64,000 nt of DNA from Amycolatopsis rifamycinica (GTDB taxonomy: Bacteria; Actinomycetota; Actinomycetes; Mycobacteriales; Pseudonocardiaceae), in contig NZ_JMQI01000066.1 of the NCBI RefSeq assembly GCF_000695625.1, positions 124,001 to 188,000 on the forward strand, read 5' to 3'. The position numbers and the translations under genes are program-made. Each line of letters begins with the position of its first letter. Positions within the stretch are counted from its first letter, which is position 1. Shown here in pieces: positions 49,925 through 64,000 of the stretch. The notes beneath the pieces are model-generated. The model saw nothing but the letters and a program-made list of their open reading frames with translations, did not search any database and had not been told where the DNA came from.

Positions 49925-50956
49925 ATGGAGGAGAAGGACTTCGCCGCCCACCTGACCGCCACCATGACCGGCAGCGCCCTCACCATGCTCCTCGGCGTCG
50001 GCCACCGCACCGGCCTGCTCGCCGCGGCCGCTCGGGGGCCCGCCACCAGTGCCGGGCTCGCCGAACGCGCCGGGCTGGAGGAACGCTACGTCCGCGAGTG
50101 GCTCGGTGCCATGGTCACCGGCGGCATCTTCACCTACGACGGCCGCGAGTACACCTTCCCGCCCGAGCACGCCAAGTTCCTGCTCGGCGAAACCGCGTCG
50201 AACCTGATGCCCTCGCTGCTGACCCTGTCCGCGTTCACCGGCATCCTGCCCGAGCTGGAACGCGCCTTCGCCGAGGGCGGCGGCGTCCCGCGGTCGGCAT
50301 ACGGGCCCTACCTCGAGACCCTCGGCGCGAAAACCGGCGACAGCTGGAAGCACATCTACCGCGAGCACCTCGTCGACGGCTTCTTCGGCGCGGTCCCCGG
50401 CCTTCGAGACCGGCTCACGGCCGGTGCGCGCGTGCTCGACCTCGGGTGCGGCACCGGGAACGCGATCGCCGTGGCCGCCCGCGCGTTCCCCGCCTCCCGC
50501 TTCACCGGCTTGGACATCAACGCCGGCGTCATCGAGCAGGCCAGGGAGCACCGGCTGCCGAACGCCGAGTTCGCCGTCGGGGACGCCGCCGAGCTGACCG
50601 CCGATCCGCCCTACGACCTCATCACCGCGTTCGACGCCGTCCACGACCAGGACCGTCCCGACGTCGTGCTGCGCCGGATCCACGGAGCGCTTGCCCCGGA
50701 CGGGTTGTTCTTCATGGTGGACACCAACTTCTCCAGCCACCTGGAGAAGAACGTCGGCAACCCGCTGGCCGCCCTGACCTACTCGATCAGCCTGATGTAC
50801 TGCACGACGACGTCGCTGGCCGAGGGCGGGGCCGCGCTGGGAGCCGTGTGGGGGACCGAAAAGGCGTCGGAAATGCTCGCGGACGCGGGGTTCCGGCACG
50901 TCGAAGTGCTCGAATCCCCGCGTCCGCAGAACTGCATCTACGCCTGCCGGCCGTGA
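49925..50956 (+). CDS. SAM-dependent methyltransferase with N-terminal winged-helix-like domain
   Basis: A 343-residue methyltransferase. Residues about 20-90 resemble the dimerising winged-helix part of O-methyltransferases (LLGVGHRTGLLAAAARG, AGLEERYVREWLGAMVTGG). SAM motif I is VLDLGCGTGNAIAVAAR, then FTGLDINAGVIEQAR and AFDAVHDQDRP. The type is common in mycobacteria and relatives; the substrate is unknown. GGAG precedes the ATG. It is convergent with the carboxypeptidase, one base apart. Confidence 0.9.
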   Translation: MEEKDFAAHLTATMTGSALTMLLGVGHRTGLLAAAARGPATSAGLAERAGLEERYVREWLGAMVTGGIFTYDGREYTFPPEHAKFLLGETASNLMPSLLTLSAFTGILPELERAFAEGGGVPRSAYGPYLETLGAKTGDSWKHIYREHLVDGFFGAVPGLRDRLTAGARVLDLGCGTGNAIAVAARAFPASRFTGLDINAGVIEQAREHRLPNAEFAVGDAAELTADPPYDLITAFDAVHDQDRPDVVLRRIHGALAPDGLFFMVDTNFSSHLEKNVGNPLAALTYSISLMYCTTTSLAEGGAALGAVWGTEKASEMLADAGFRHVEVLESPRPQNCIYACRP

Positions 50957-50957
50957 C

Positions 50958-52280
50958 TCACTGCTGGTAGGGCGCCGCCGCGGCCTTGGCGGCGGTGACG
51001 AGCGCGCCCTTGTTCTTCGGCCAGAACGTGCTGTCGACGCAGGTGTACTTGGGCAGGAAGCCGCCGCAGGTGCCGCTCGAACCGCCGACCTCGAACGTCA
51101 CGCTGGCGACGCCGAGTTCGCCGTAGGTGAAGTCGTCGGTGGTGCCGGTCGTGTCGTAGCCGACGGTCTCTTCGTTGGTGCCGACGAGGTAGCCGTTGGA
51201 CGCGGCGTACTTCGCGCCGAGCCTGCGGTACTGCGCGTCGTTCGGCGAGGTGGCCTGCGTGAAGCCCCACGGGATGATGATGTCGTTGCCGTAGCTGTGC
51301 AGCGTGATCATCGTGCCCTTGGCGGTGGCGGGCGCCGGGTCGTTGTCGCCGGTGCCGCGCTGGTCCGGGAAGATCGCGCGGGCCAGCTTCTCCAGCGCCT
51401 GCACCTCCGGCTCCGAACCCGCGCTCACGCCCTGGTAGGTCTCGGAGCAGGCGGAGTTGGAGTCGCCGCCCCACTTGAACGTCGAGTTGCGGTTGAGGTC
51501 GACGCCGATGTTCGTGCCCGTGCAGCTGCCGCGGGAGTTGTTCGCGTTCTTGCGCTGCAGCTTCGGCGAGTTCCCGCCGGAGGCGACGATGTCGACGCCG
51601 TCGGGGTTGGCGATCGGCACCACCCAGACCTCCGTCGTGTCCAGAATGGACTTCGCGGTGGCGTCGGTGGCGTAGCCGTCGGCGAGGTAGTCGATCCAGC
51701 GCCAGGCGAGCTCGCCGGTCGACAGCTCGCGCGCGTGGATCTGGCCCATCAGGAAGAACTTCGGCTTCTTCGACGTCGTCGACAGCGTGCAGTCGCCGGT
51801 CTGCTTCTTCGTCAGGCAGATGGCCTGGATGTCGTGGCCGCCCAGGCCCTTCGTCTTCTTCCACGACTGGCCGATCGTGTACTTCGTGGCCAGGTCGGGG
51901 TGCGCCGACGCGACCTGCGTCAGGTGGCTCTCGTGCGCGGTGACGGTCCGGTACCCGCCGTAGTAGGTGTCCGCCGCCAGCTTGTTCGTCTCGGCGGGCA
52001 GTTCCTTGTAGACGGTGTCGAAGAAGGAAGGCCGGTAGCCGAGCGCCCGCAGTTTCGCGGCGACGCCCCGCCCGCCGACGACGTTGACGCTGCCGGCGTC
52101 GTCACCTTCCTCGACGTCGAACCCGGCTTCGGTCAGCGCCTGGGCCTGGGCGGCGGTGGCCGGGACGCGCCAGAACACCGGCGTGTCGGCCGTCTGCGCG
52201 ACGGCGGTGCCGCCGAGCAGGGAGGTGAGCAGGACCCCGGACGCCGCGAGGGCGAGCCGGGACAGGGACCTTGACGCCAT
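50958..52280 (-). CDS. Secreted M14 zinc carboxypeptidase
   Basis: A 440-residue exported metallopeptidase. The signal peptide (to about TAVAQT) and a propeptide-like region precede the M14 domain from about residue 108. Zinc ligands are His182 and Glu185 in QIHAREL and His328 in TLHSYG; Arg264 in DLNRN binds substrate and Glu397 in FEVGG is the general base. Three or more Cys pairs suggest disulfides. It resembles Streptomyces zinc carboxypeptidases. Confidence 0.93.
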   Translation of the reverse strand: MASRSLSRLALAASGVLLTSLLGGTAVAQTADTPVFWRVPATAAQAQALTEAGFDVEEGDDAGSVNVVGGRGVAAKLRALGYRPSFFDTVYKELPAETNKLAADTYYGGYRTVTAHESHLTQVASAHPDLATKYTIGQSWKKTKGLGGHDIQAICLTKKQTGDCTLSTTSKKPKFFLMGQIHARELSTGELAWRWIDYLADGYATDATAKSILDTTEVWVVPIANPDGVDIVASGGNSPKLQRKNANNSRGSCTGTNIGVDLNRNSTFKWGGDSNSACSETYQGVSAGSEPEVQALEKLARAIFPDQRGTGDNDPAPATAKGTMITLHSYGNDIIIPWGFTQATSPNDAQYRRLGAKYAASNGYLVGTNEETVGYDTTGTTDDFTYGELGVASVTFEVGGSSGTCGGFLPKYTCVDSTFWPKNKGALVTAAKAAAAPYQQ

Positions 52281-52408
52281 CGGGGGATCTCCTCACGCCG
52301 CACGGATGGAGGTCCGGTCGGAACCCGTGGTCACCGTACCGGCACGCACAGTGTGTCGGCAGCGCACAAAGGGCCCATACCCCCGAAAGTCGCGAAGCGC
52401 CGGAATGC

Positions 52409-52446
52409 CGGAGGGCGGCACTTTCACGTGAAAGTGCCGCCCTCCG
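52409..52446. terminator. Perfect 17-bp stem, ACGT-loop hairpin
   Basis: Arms 52409-52425 and 52430-52446 pair without mismatch around the tetraloop ACGT. It lies downstream of the carboxylase stop (minus strand) and could also be an intergenic repeat. Confidence 0.75.
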
Positions 52447-52456
52447 CCCTCCGGAG

Positions 52457-52480
52457 CGCAGCTTTCCCGTGAAAGCTGCG
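52457..52480. terminator. Second hairpin with 10-bp stem and CCGT loop
   Basis: Arms 52457-52466 and 52471-52480 share the inner CTTTC...GAAAG sequence and a four-base loop with the neighbouring hairpin. It begins ten bases after the carboxylase stop codon on the minus strand. Confidence 0.7.
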
Positions 52481-52489
52481 GCGCGGGGG

Positions 52490-57967
<5,478 letters not shown>

Positions 57968-58215
57968 CGGCTGAGCCTCCCAAGTACGCACGCGCAGAAG
58001 GCGACGTACCCGTCGTGGAACGTCGCCCGCACCTGTCTACACCCTGGTGGATGACGCCCGGCCGGACCAATGTCCGCCATGGCGCATGCCGGGGCGGCTG
58101 CGTTGTGGGAACCCGACAAAAAGCGACCCGCGCCACACCGTCCGGAGCGGTTTTCACGCGAGGTTCGCGACAAAGCACCCGACGCGAACGCAAACGGGAG
58201 GTGGCGCGGAAGCGA

Positions 58216-58455
58216 TCAGGAGGCGAGCAGGACGTCGGAGTCCAGGACCTGGCCCAGTTCGCGGCGTTCGGCCTCCGACAGCGGGACGGCGGCGACGTCG
58301 CACCGGCCGTCGGGCCCGGGCGCGGTGGTGATCGCCAGCACGGGCCGGCCGTCGATCTCCCGCAGCGTGACACGGCCCCCGCACGCCAGGTCGACGGTGA
58401 CGCCCGGCCGGTCGCGATGCCTGCCCAGCCAGCGGCTGACGAAATCGAAGGTCAT
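58216..58455 (-). CDS. Small hypothetical protein
   Basis: A 79-residue protein from ATG 58455, with GAGGGGAG upstream. TFDFVSRWLGRHRDRPGV, VDLACGGRVTLREIDGRPVL and SEAERRELGQVLDSDVLLAS are visible. I do not recognise the family. A beta-rich middle and a C-terminal helix are likely. It lies alone between the carboxylase and DUF6345 genes. Confidence 0.6.
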   Translation of the reverse strand: MTFDFVSRWLGRHRDRPGVTVDLACGGRVTLREIDGRPVLAITTAPGPDGRCDVAAVPLSEAERRELGQVLDSDVLLAS

Positions 58456-58550
58456 CGCGGTCTCCCCTCGGTACGGCGCACTCCCCTGGAGTACAGGTGT
58501 CACGTGTTGATGCCCCGAATACCCCGCGGTTACACCCGAACGAGCGAAAC

Positions 58551-58587
58551 GACGGGCCGGCACCCCCCGACGCGGTGCCGGCCCGTC
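58551..58587. terminator. Terminator hairpin after the DUF6345 gene
   Basis: A perfect 14-bp stem (58551-58564 with 58574-58587) closes a 9-base loop, 15 bp after the stop codon of the minus-strand gene. Confidence 0.75.
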
Positions 58588-58602
58588 CGCCGTTCCCGGT
58601 GA

Positions 58603-60228
58603 TCAGCGCAGCGGCGCCTCGAGGATGTACCGCTTCGCGAGACCCGCGCCGCAGTCGACCTCGACCGTCCGCCGGACGACCGGCGTGCCGTCGTCGCCGC
58701 GCAGCGCGTAGCCGACCGCCGTCGAGTCCGGGATCGTGCGGACCTCGGCGGGCACGCGGCCGCCGGCGGACAGCCGGCGCAGCAGCCGCTGCATCGGCGC
58801 GTCGAGCACCTCGTCCACCGTGGCGGGCTGCCGGGTCGCTTCCCCGGCCGGCGGCGACGCGGCGGGTGCGCTCTCGCTCAGCCGGTCGACCTCGCGGGTC
58901 GCGTCGACGATCGTCGTCACCGTGCCGCCGCCGTCGATGCCGACCCGGACCTCGCCCAGGCCGGGCGTGACGACCGGGTGGCCGTCGACCAGCTGCGTGA
59001 ACACCACGTGGGTCTCGCGCACCCGCGGGTCGGCGATGTCGCCGGCCGTGCCGCCGGCGTGGTACTGGTGCCGCACCTTGTCGGCGACCAGGTCGACCCG
59101 GTCGGCCAGGCCGAACGTCTCGATGGCGTCCTGGGCGATCCGGACGGCTTCGTCCGCGCTCGGCGCGTCCCGGCCGGTGCCGTCGGCGTCGGCGAAGGTG
59201 ATCTCGCGGACGCCGCGGTGGTCGATGGTCAGCCGCGGCCCGCTCTGGCCGGCACCCAGCACGACGCCGTGCGGGCCCATCGCGTCGTCGGCCACCCCGC
59301 CGCCGAGCCGGACCCCGTAGTGACCGGCCAGCTCGGTCAGCCGCGCCGGCGAAAGCCGTGCCGGGGCGAACCGGGCGGTCTGCGGCGAGCCCGGCAGCTC
59401 CAGCCGCGGCGCCCGGATGCTCTTGGCGGCGTCGTACCAGGTCCACCACCACCAGTTCTTCGACGCGGCGGCGGTCGAGAAGGTCCCTTCGTTCCACAGC
59501 CGGTCCTGCGCTTCGGCCTGCGTCGCTCCGCACGCGACGGCTGAGGGCGCCTGGTGGTGGTCGATGTCCCACGACGCGTCCAGCCACGCCTTGCCGAACT
59601 TGTGGCCGTTGCCGTTCCACTTGCTGAAGAAGTAGGCGCCGTAGTGCGGGCTGTCGACGCTGGTGGTCTCGAAGCCGAAGATCATCCGCAGGCCGAGGTT
59701 GGCCGCGTCCCAGGTGCGGATCGGGCTGTTGCCGTCGCCGATGCGCAGCGAGAGGCAGGTGGAGAAGAACAGGTAGCGCGCGACCTCGTTGCCCAGCCGC
59801 ATGTCGGCCGAGTTCGCCCAGGCCGACCCGCCCCAGGTGCCGCCCATCGGCATCCGGAAGACGCCGCCCGAGTCCATCGTCCCGTGCCCGGAGTGGTACT
59901 CGGCGACGCAGGCGTCGAAGCCGTAGGTGCCCTGCCAGTCGTCGTACTGCTCGCCGTAGATCCACGACAGCACCCCGCCGTCGGTGTACCAGAAGTTCGG
60001 CGCGGTGAACTGCTTGACGTAATTGTAGAAACCGCCGGCGTCGTCGTGGGTGTAGGAAAGGTCGTTGATGCCGGGCGGGAAGTCCTCGATGGAGCAGACG
60101 CCGTACCGGTTCGACCCCCGATCGGCGGCCACGCCGGTCCCGGCGAACGGATCTGCCGAGGTCAGCGCCTGAGCGCCGGTGGGTGCACCCGGTGGTGCGG
60201 TGACCACGCCGTTCTTGAGCAGTGCCAT
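58603..60228 (-). CDS. DUF6345-like protein with caspase-like His/Cys arrangement
   Basis: A 541-residue protein with no signal peptide. The N-terminal half (about 40-260) resembles DUF6345: YGVCSIEDFPPGINDL, AEYHSGHGTMDSGG and FFSTCLSLRIGDGN. His112/His115 and Cys158 follow hydrophobic strands about 45 residues apart, as in the caspase/gingipain fold. DASWDIDHHQAPSAVACG lies further on. The C-terminal half is a separate region (from about 280) with a repeated beta pattern similar to PepSY-like propeptide modules. ATG 60228 follows GGGGAGGAA. Peptidase function is inference. Confidence 0.75.
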   Translation of the reverse strand: MALLKNGVVTAPPGAPTGAQALTSADPFAGTGVAADRGSNRYGVCSIEDFPPGINDLSYTHDDAGGFYNYVKQFTAPNFWYTDGGVLSWIYGEQYDDWQGTYGFDACVAEYHSGHGTMDSGGVFRMPMGGTWGGSAWANSADMRLGNEVARYLFFSTCLSLRIGDGNSPIRTWDAANLGLRMIFGFETTSVDSPHYGAYFFSKWNGNGHKFGKAWLDASWDIDHHQAPSAVACGATQAEAQDRLWNEGTFSTAAASKNWWWWTWYDAAKSIRAPRLELPGSPQTARFAPARLSPARLTELAGHYGVRLGGGVADDAMGPHGVVLGAGQSGPRLTIDHRGVREITFADADGTGRDAPSADEAVRIAQDAIETFGLADRVDLVADKVRHQYHAGGTAGDIADPRVRETHVVFTQLVDGHPVVTPGLGEVRVGIDGGGTVTTIVDATREVDRLSESAPAASPPAGEATRQPATVDEVLDAPMQRLLRRLSAGGRVPAEVRTIPDSTAVGYALRGDDGTPVVRRTVEVDCGAGLAKRYILEAPLR

Positions 60229-60456
60229 GATTCCTCCCCGTGGATCGCAGAACGCGGCGATCGGAAGGTAGCCGTCAAAGCGGTGAAAACAATCGGATAC
60301 ATCTTTTTGCCACACCTTCAGCTCAACTTTTTCAGCGCTGCACCGATTCCGTGGCCCATTTTTGCCCGGCGCCGGGAACCGGTCGGCCGGCACCGGCCAC
60401 AGTGGACAGCTCGGCAGGAGGTGCGCGCGCGGGACCGGCCGGTCCAGGATGGCCGG

Positions 60457-60777
60457 ATGGAACTGGGGCGGCTGGTCGCGACGGCACGGGACCTGTTCTC
60501 CGCCCGGCTCGTCTACGGCGATCCGGTGGAGCGCGACGGCGCCACGGTGATCCCGGCTGTCGCCGTCTTCGGCGGCGGCGGCGGAGGCGGCGATGACACC
60601 GGCGTGCTGCCGGTCCGGGAGGGCGCCGGCTTCGGTGTGCTCGCCCGGCCCGTCGGCGCCTTCGTCGTCCGGGACGGTGCTGTCACCTGGGTCCCCGCCG
60701 TCGACGTCACGCGGCTCGGGCTGGCTGTCGCCGTCACCGTTGCCGTCGTCGCGAAGATCCTGGCGAAGCGCGGCTGA
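60457..60777 (+). CDS. GerW/YtfJ-like sporulation family protein
   Basis: A 106-residue protein. The LFSARLVYGDPVERDGATVIP start, a Gly-rich loop (FGGGGGGGDD), FGVLARPVGAFVVRDGAVTWVPAVDVTR and a C-terminal hydrophobic helix match the GerW (YtfJ) family, which is widespread in actinobacteria that form no endospores. Its role here is unknown. ATG 60457 has a weak Shine-Dalgarno. It is divergent from DUF6345. Confidence 0.85.
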   Translation: MELGRLVATARDLFSARLVYGDPVERDGATVIPAVAVFGGGGGGGDDTGVLPVREGAGFGVLARPVGAFVVRDGAVTWVPAVDVTRLGLAVAVTVAVVAKILAKRG

Positions 60778-60850
60778 CTCCGCCGAAAGTTCACCGCCGG
60801 TTCGCGTGCGCGTTCGCCCGGCGCGCCTAGCGTCCGATGCGGAGGTGCGC

Positions 60851-62353
60851 ATGAACGACTTCAGCCGCCGGACGCTGCTGCGGGCCGGTGGGGTGGCGGC
60901 GGCTGCGGGGATGCTGCCCGGGGTGGCGTTCGCCGAGCAGCCCGGCGGGGCGGGCCGCCAGACCCGGACCGTCACCGGCACGCTGCAACCGGACGTGCCG
61001 GACTGGTACTACCTGCCCGTCGACGTCCCGCGCGGGGTGCGGCAGATCGACGTCGTGTACTCCTACGACAAGCCCCCGGTGCCCGCCGGCACCCGCGGCA
61101 ATGCCTGCGACATCGGCATCTTCGGCCCCGAAGGCCACGAACTCGGCAACGCGCGGGGCTTCCGCGGCTGGTCCGGCGGCTTCCGCGACCGGTTCTCGAT
61201 CAGCGCGTCCGAGGCCACCCCCGGCTACCTCGCCGGCCCGATCACCCCCGGCCGCTGGCACGTCATCCTCGGTCCGTACACGGTCGCGCCGCAGGGCTTG
61301 ACCTACCGGGTGGACATCACCCTGACCTTCGGCCCGGACGGTACGCCCTTCCGGCCGAACCCGGCGCCGGTGGCCGCGCCCGCCCGCGAGCGCGGCCGCG
61401 CCTGGTACCGCGGCGACAGCCACCTGCACACCGTCCACTCCGACGGCCGCCGGACGCCGGAGCAGCTCGTCGCCGACGCCCGGACCGCCGGTCTCGACTT
61501 CATCGTCTCCACCGACCACAACACCGCCAGCTCGCAGCTGGTCTGGGGCGACTACGCCACCGACGACCTGCTGATCCTCAACGGCGAAGAGGTGACGACC
61601 CGGTCCGGGCACTGGCCCGCGATCGGCCTGCCCGCCGGCACCTGGATCGACTGGCGCTACCGCGCGGCCGACCCGCGGGACTTCCGGCGCTTCACCGACC
61701 AGGTGCACCGCGCCGGCGGCCTGGTCACCGCGGCGCACCCGTTCGCCGGCTGCTTCGGCTGCACCTACGAATTCGCCTACGAGATCGCCGACCTCGTCGA
61801 GGTCTGGAACGGCCCGTGGACGCAGGACGACGAAGCGAGCGTCATCCACTGGGACGGGCTGCTGCGCGGCGGCCGCTTCATCCCGGCGATCGGCGACTCG
61901 GACGCGCACCACCCGGACCAGCGCGTGGCCCTGCCGCACACCGTCGTGTTCGCCGACCGGCTGCGCCGCCGGGAACTGCTGGCCGGGCTGAAGGCGGGAC
62001 GTTCGTGGCTGGCCGAGTCGGCGTCCGTGCACCTGGACTTCACCGTCTCCGGCGGCGGCCGGAGCGCGGGCATCGGCGAGCGGCTCGCCGCGGGCACCGG
62101 AACACCGGTGACGGTCAAGGCGGTGGTGGCCGGCGTGCCCGGGACGACGGTGACCTTCCTCGACCAGCTCGGCCCGGAACACACCGAGCCGATCGGCGAC
62201 TCCGGCGCGGCCACGGTCACCTGGACGACCTACCCCCGCTACAGCCGATGGGTGCGCGTCGAGGTCCGCCGCCCGTCCGGTGGCCCGAACACGACGGTGC
62301 CGAACGCCATGGTGGCGATGTCCAACCCGATCTTCCTCGGCACCGGCGACTGA
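60851..62353 (+). CDS. Tat-exported CehA/McbA-type PHP-domain phosphoesterase
   Basis: A 500-residue protein with a twin-arginine signal (SRRTLLRAGGVAAAAGM). A beta domain (40-180) precedes the PHP metallohydrolase: GDSHLHTVHSDG (metal His and Asp), VSTDHNTASS, ILNGEEVTT, TAAHPFAGC and GDSDAHH hold the ligands. Ends with a beta-sandwich. Such enzymes hydrolyse phosphoesters or carbamates (CehA/McbA are carbaryl hydrolases). GGAGG lies five bases before ATG 60851. Confidence 0.9.
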   Translation: MNDFSRRTLLRAGGVAAAAGMLPGVAFAEQPGGAGRQTRTVTGTLQPDVPDWYYLPVDVPRGVRQIDVVYSYDKPPVPAGTRGNACDIGIFGPEGHELGNARGFRGWSGGFRDRFSISASEATPGYLAGPITPGRWHVILGPYTVAPQGLTYRVDITLTFGPDGTPFRPNPAPVAAPARERGRAWYRGDSHLHTVHSDGRRTPEQLVADARTAGLDFIVSTDHNTASSQLVWGDYATDDLLILNGEEVTTRSGHWPAIGLPAGTWIDWRYRAADPRDFRRFTDQVHRAGGLVTAAHPFAGCFGCTYEFAYEIADLVEVWNGPWTQDDEASVIHWDGLLRGGRFIPAIGDSDAHHPDQRVALPHTVVFADRLRRRELLAGLKAGRSWLAESASVHLDFTVSGGGRSAGIGERLAAGTGTPVTVKAVVAGVPGTTVTFLDQLGPEHTEPIGDSGAATVTWTTYPRYSRWVRVEVRRPSGGPNTTVPNAMVAMSNPIFLGTGD

Positions 62354-62420
62354 ACCCGCACCCGGTGTGCCGCGTCCTCCGTTTGGCAGACTGGTGCGAA
62401 CGGGTGACGGGGGAGGCAGG

Positions 62421-63236
62421 GTGCGCGGTTGTGGCCTGAAGCTGGCCATGGTCCTGGGGGCGGTCATCGTGCTGGTCGCGGGGATCGTCGTGGTGGTGGC
62501 GCTGACGCGTGACTCGGTCAGGACGCCGGGGTGCACGGTGGCGCTGCCGGGGGACGACCCGTCCGCCTACACGTTCACGCCGGAGCAGATGAACAACGCG
62601 GCGACGATCTCGGCGGTCGGCACCAAGCTCGGCCTGCCCGCCCACGCGGCGACGGTCGCGCTGGCGACGGTGTTGCAGGAGTCGAAGCTGCGCAACCTCG
62701 AGGGCGGTGACCGCGACTCGGTCGGGCTGTTCCAGCAGCGCCCCAGCCAGGGCTGGGGCACGATCGCCCAGCTGCGCGACCCGGTCTACGCGGCCACGGA
62801 GTTCTACGAGAAGCTCGAGAAGCTGCCCGGCTGGGAGACGCTGCCGATCACCGTGGCGGCGCAGGGGGTCCAGCGCTCCGGCGTCCCGGACGCGTACGCG
62901 CAGTGGGAGCCGCAGGCCCGCGCCATGGCGGCGGCCTTCAACGGCCAGTTCCCCGCCGCGCTGACCTGCCGCAACCTGACCCTGGCGGCGCCCGCGGACC
63001 TCGCGGCGGCGGCGACGGCGGAGCTGGGCACGTCCCGCTTGAGCGGCCCCCACCCGCCGGCCCAGGGCTGGATGTACGCGACGTGGCTGGTCGGCCGCGC
63101 GGAAGCCCTCGGCGTGGACAAGGTGAGCTTCGCCGGCCGGACGTGGACGGCGGAATCCGGTGCCTGGGCCGAGGAGCCGGCCGCCGGTCAGGACCTGTCG
63201 CTCCACCAGACCGCGGCGGCCCGGGTCAGCGAATAG
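62421..63236 (+). CDS. Membrane-anchored lysozyme-like protein
   Basis: A 271-residue protein. One N-terminal transmembrane helix (about 8-28) anchors an extracellular domain with VLATVLQESKLRN-type lysozyme-like helix (here TVLQESKLRN, Glu87 as candidate catalytic residue), DSVGLFQQRPSQGWGT and DPVYAATEFYEKL. Similar actinobacterial proteins are often mislabelled as metal transporters. GTG 62421 follows GGGAGG. The last 11 bases overlap the convergent MFS gene. Confidence 0.75.
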   Translation: MRGCGLKLAMVLGAVIVLVAGIVVVVALTRDSVRTPGCTVALPGDDPSAYTFTPEQMNNAATISAVGTKLGLPAHAATVALATVLQESKLRNLEGGDRDSVGLFQQRPSQGWGTIAQLRDPVYAATEFYEKLEKLPGWETLPITVAAQGVQRSGVPDAYAQWEPQARAMAAAFNGQFPAALTCRNLTLAAPADLAAAATAELGTSRLSGPHPPAQGWMYATWLVGRAEALGVDKVSFAGRTWTAESGAWAEEPAAGQDLSLHQTAAARVSE

Positions 63237-64000
63237 CCCGCCGGGTGGCGGCCGCCCAGCGGACCGCCGGGCCCATCGCCCAGCCGGCGGCCAGGAACAC
63301 CGCGCCCAGCAGGAGCCAGCCCGCGAACCCCCAGCCGACCACCACCGTGCTCAGCAGAACCGGGCCGACGGCGCGGGCCACCGACGTCCCGCTGCCGAAG
63401 AAGCCCTGGTACTCGCCCTGCTTGTCCGCCGGCGCGAGGGCGAAGCCGATCTCCCACGAACCCGCCGACTGGAGCATCTCGCCGAGCACCTGCACCAGCG
63501 CCCCGGCGACGAGCACGGCGAACGCCACCGCCGGTGACGTCCCCAGCGCCGACAGCGCGAACGCCACGCAGGACGCCAGGAGCACCACGCCGGACCGGCG
63601 CACCATCCGCGCCGCCGAGCCGAGGCCCGTCAGCCGTCCCGCGACCCGGACCTGCAGGACCACCACCACGACCGTGTTCAGCACGAACAACGCCGACACC
63701 GTCCAGCTCGGCGCCGCGGTGCGCTCGACGACCCACAGCGGGATCGCGACGCTCAGCAGTGGCATGCGCAGCAGCAGGATCGCGTTGAGCAGCGTCACCA
63801 GCGCGTAAGGCCGGTCGCGCAACACGGCGGACCTCGGCGCGCCCGTGCGCGGCGACGCCGTCCGCGGGACCGCCGGGAGGGCGTGCAGCAGCGCCGCCGT
63901 CACCACGAAGGCCGCCGCGTCGAGGACGAAGACCGTCAGGTAGGCCGCGGCCGTGTCGGCCGAGAGAGCGAGGCCGCCCAGGCCGGCGCCGACCGCGAGC
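63226..64000 (-). CDS. MFS transporter (N-terminus beyond window)
   Basis: The C-terminal ~258 residues of an MFS transporter; the frame is open to the right edge. Hydrophobic segments with LLSVAIPLWVVERTAAPSW, LVAGALVQVLGEMLQSAGSW and PADKQGEYQGFFGSGTSVAR resemble drug-export type MFS proteins related to MdtH. At least seven helices are visible. No motif A is in the visible part. The stop lies within the end of the lysozyme-like gene. Confidence 0.85.
   Translation of the reverse strand, partial: LAVGAGLGGLALSADTAAAYLTVFVLDAAAFVVTAALLHALPAVPRTASPRTGAPRSAVLRDRPYALVTLLNAILLLRMPLLSVAIPLWVVERTAAPSWTVSALFVLNTVVVVVLQVRVAGRLTGLGSAARMVRRSGVVLLASCVAFALSALGTSPAVAFAVLVAGALVQVLGEMLQSAGSWEIGFALAPADKQGEYQGFFGSGTSVARAVGPVLLSTVVVGWGFAGWLLLGAVFLAAGWAMGPAVRWAAATRRAIR

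Overview
The window is very G+C-rich DNA with dense, often overlapping genes, frequent GTG/TTG starts and several probable leaderless promoters. Gene content (exo-beta-D-glucosaminidase CsxA type, bacterial nitric oxide synthase, F420-type LLM oxidoreductase, MmpS-like protein, DUF5313, TIGR00027 methyltransferase, a single-chain eukaryote-like acyl-CoA carboxylase) points to a Pseudonocardiales actinomycete, most likely Amycolatopsis or a close relative. This is inferred from content only. The G+C-rich strand bias creates very long shadow reading frames, which I left out. I saw no rRNA, tRNA, CRISPR array or transposase.

Layout. 1-8.4 kb: a small operon (ribbon-helix-helix, VOC, methyltransferase), then secreted hydrolases (GH27 alpha-galactosidase, PAF-acetylhydrolase-like lipase, snapalysin-like protease) and an MFS pump with its TetR repressor and a clear operator. 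8.4-18.1 kb: a glycan region. It holds a coupled three-gene operon (APC permease, secreted CsxA, ROK kinase) behind a CsnR-like palindrome, an MFS gene with an apparent frameshift, and a LacI repressor divergent from a secreted PNGase A-like protein. 18.2-24.4 kb: methyltransferase, P450, AlkB with a near-perfect LexA box, RibD-like reductase, pseudouridine synthase, DUF5313, OhrR and LLM oxidoreductase. 24.4-27.6 kb: the most interesting locus, a divergent pair of a class III cyclase-like protein and an NB-ARC/TPR (NLR-type) ATPase. The two proteins carry the same 21-residue RHIM-like motif at opposite ends.

27.7-37.2 kb: MFS, DUF1015, terpene-cyclase-like and DinB-like proteins, an NHEJ-type LigC/LigD-polymerase operon, another MFS/TetR pair and a COG0523 GTPase. 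37.6-46 kb: nitric oxide synthase followed by a flavodoxin-like gene, a sialate/carboxylate-type MFS, a two-component system, a DUF4190/MmpS-like protein, a secreted sialidase with 11-bp tandem promoter repeats, and YeiH with a divergent LysR. 47-64 kb: LysR/SDR pair, a PadR regulator with a His/Gly/Pro-rich extension, methyltransferase, M14 carboxypeptidase, a 1825-residue single-chain carboxylase, a DUF6345 protein with a caspase-like His/Cys arrangement, a GerW-like protein, a Tat-exported PHP phosphoesterase, a membrane-anchored lysozyme-like protein and an MFS gene cut by the window edge.

Common threads are extracellular glycan and protein degradation with sugar-responsive repressors, export pumps each paired with a TetR regulator and palindromic operator, and a probable NLR-cyclase signalling or defence pair.
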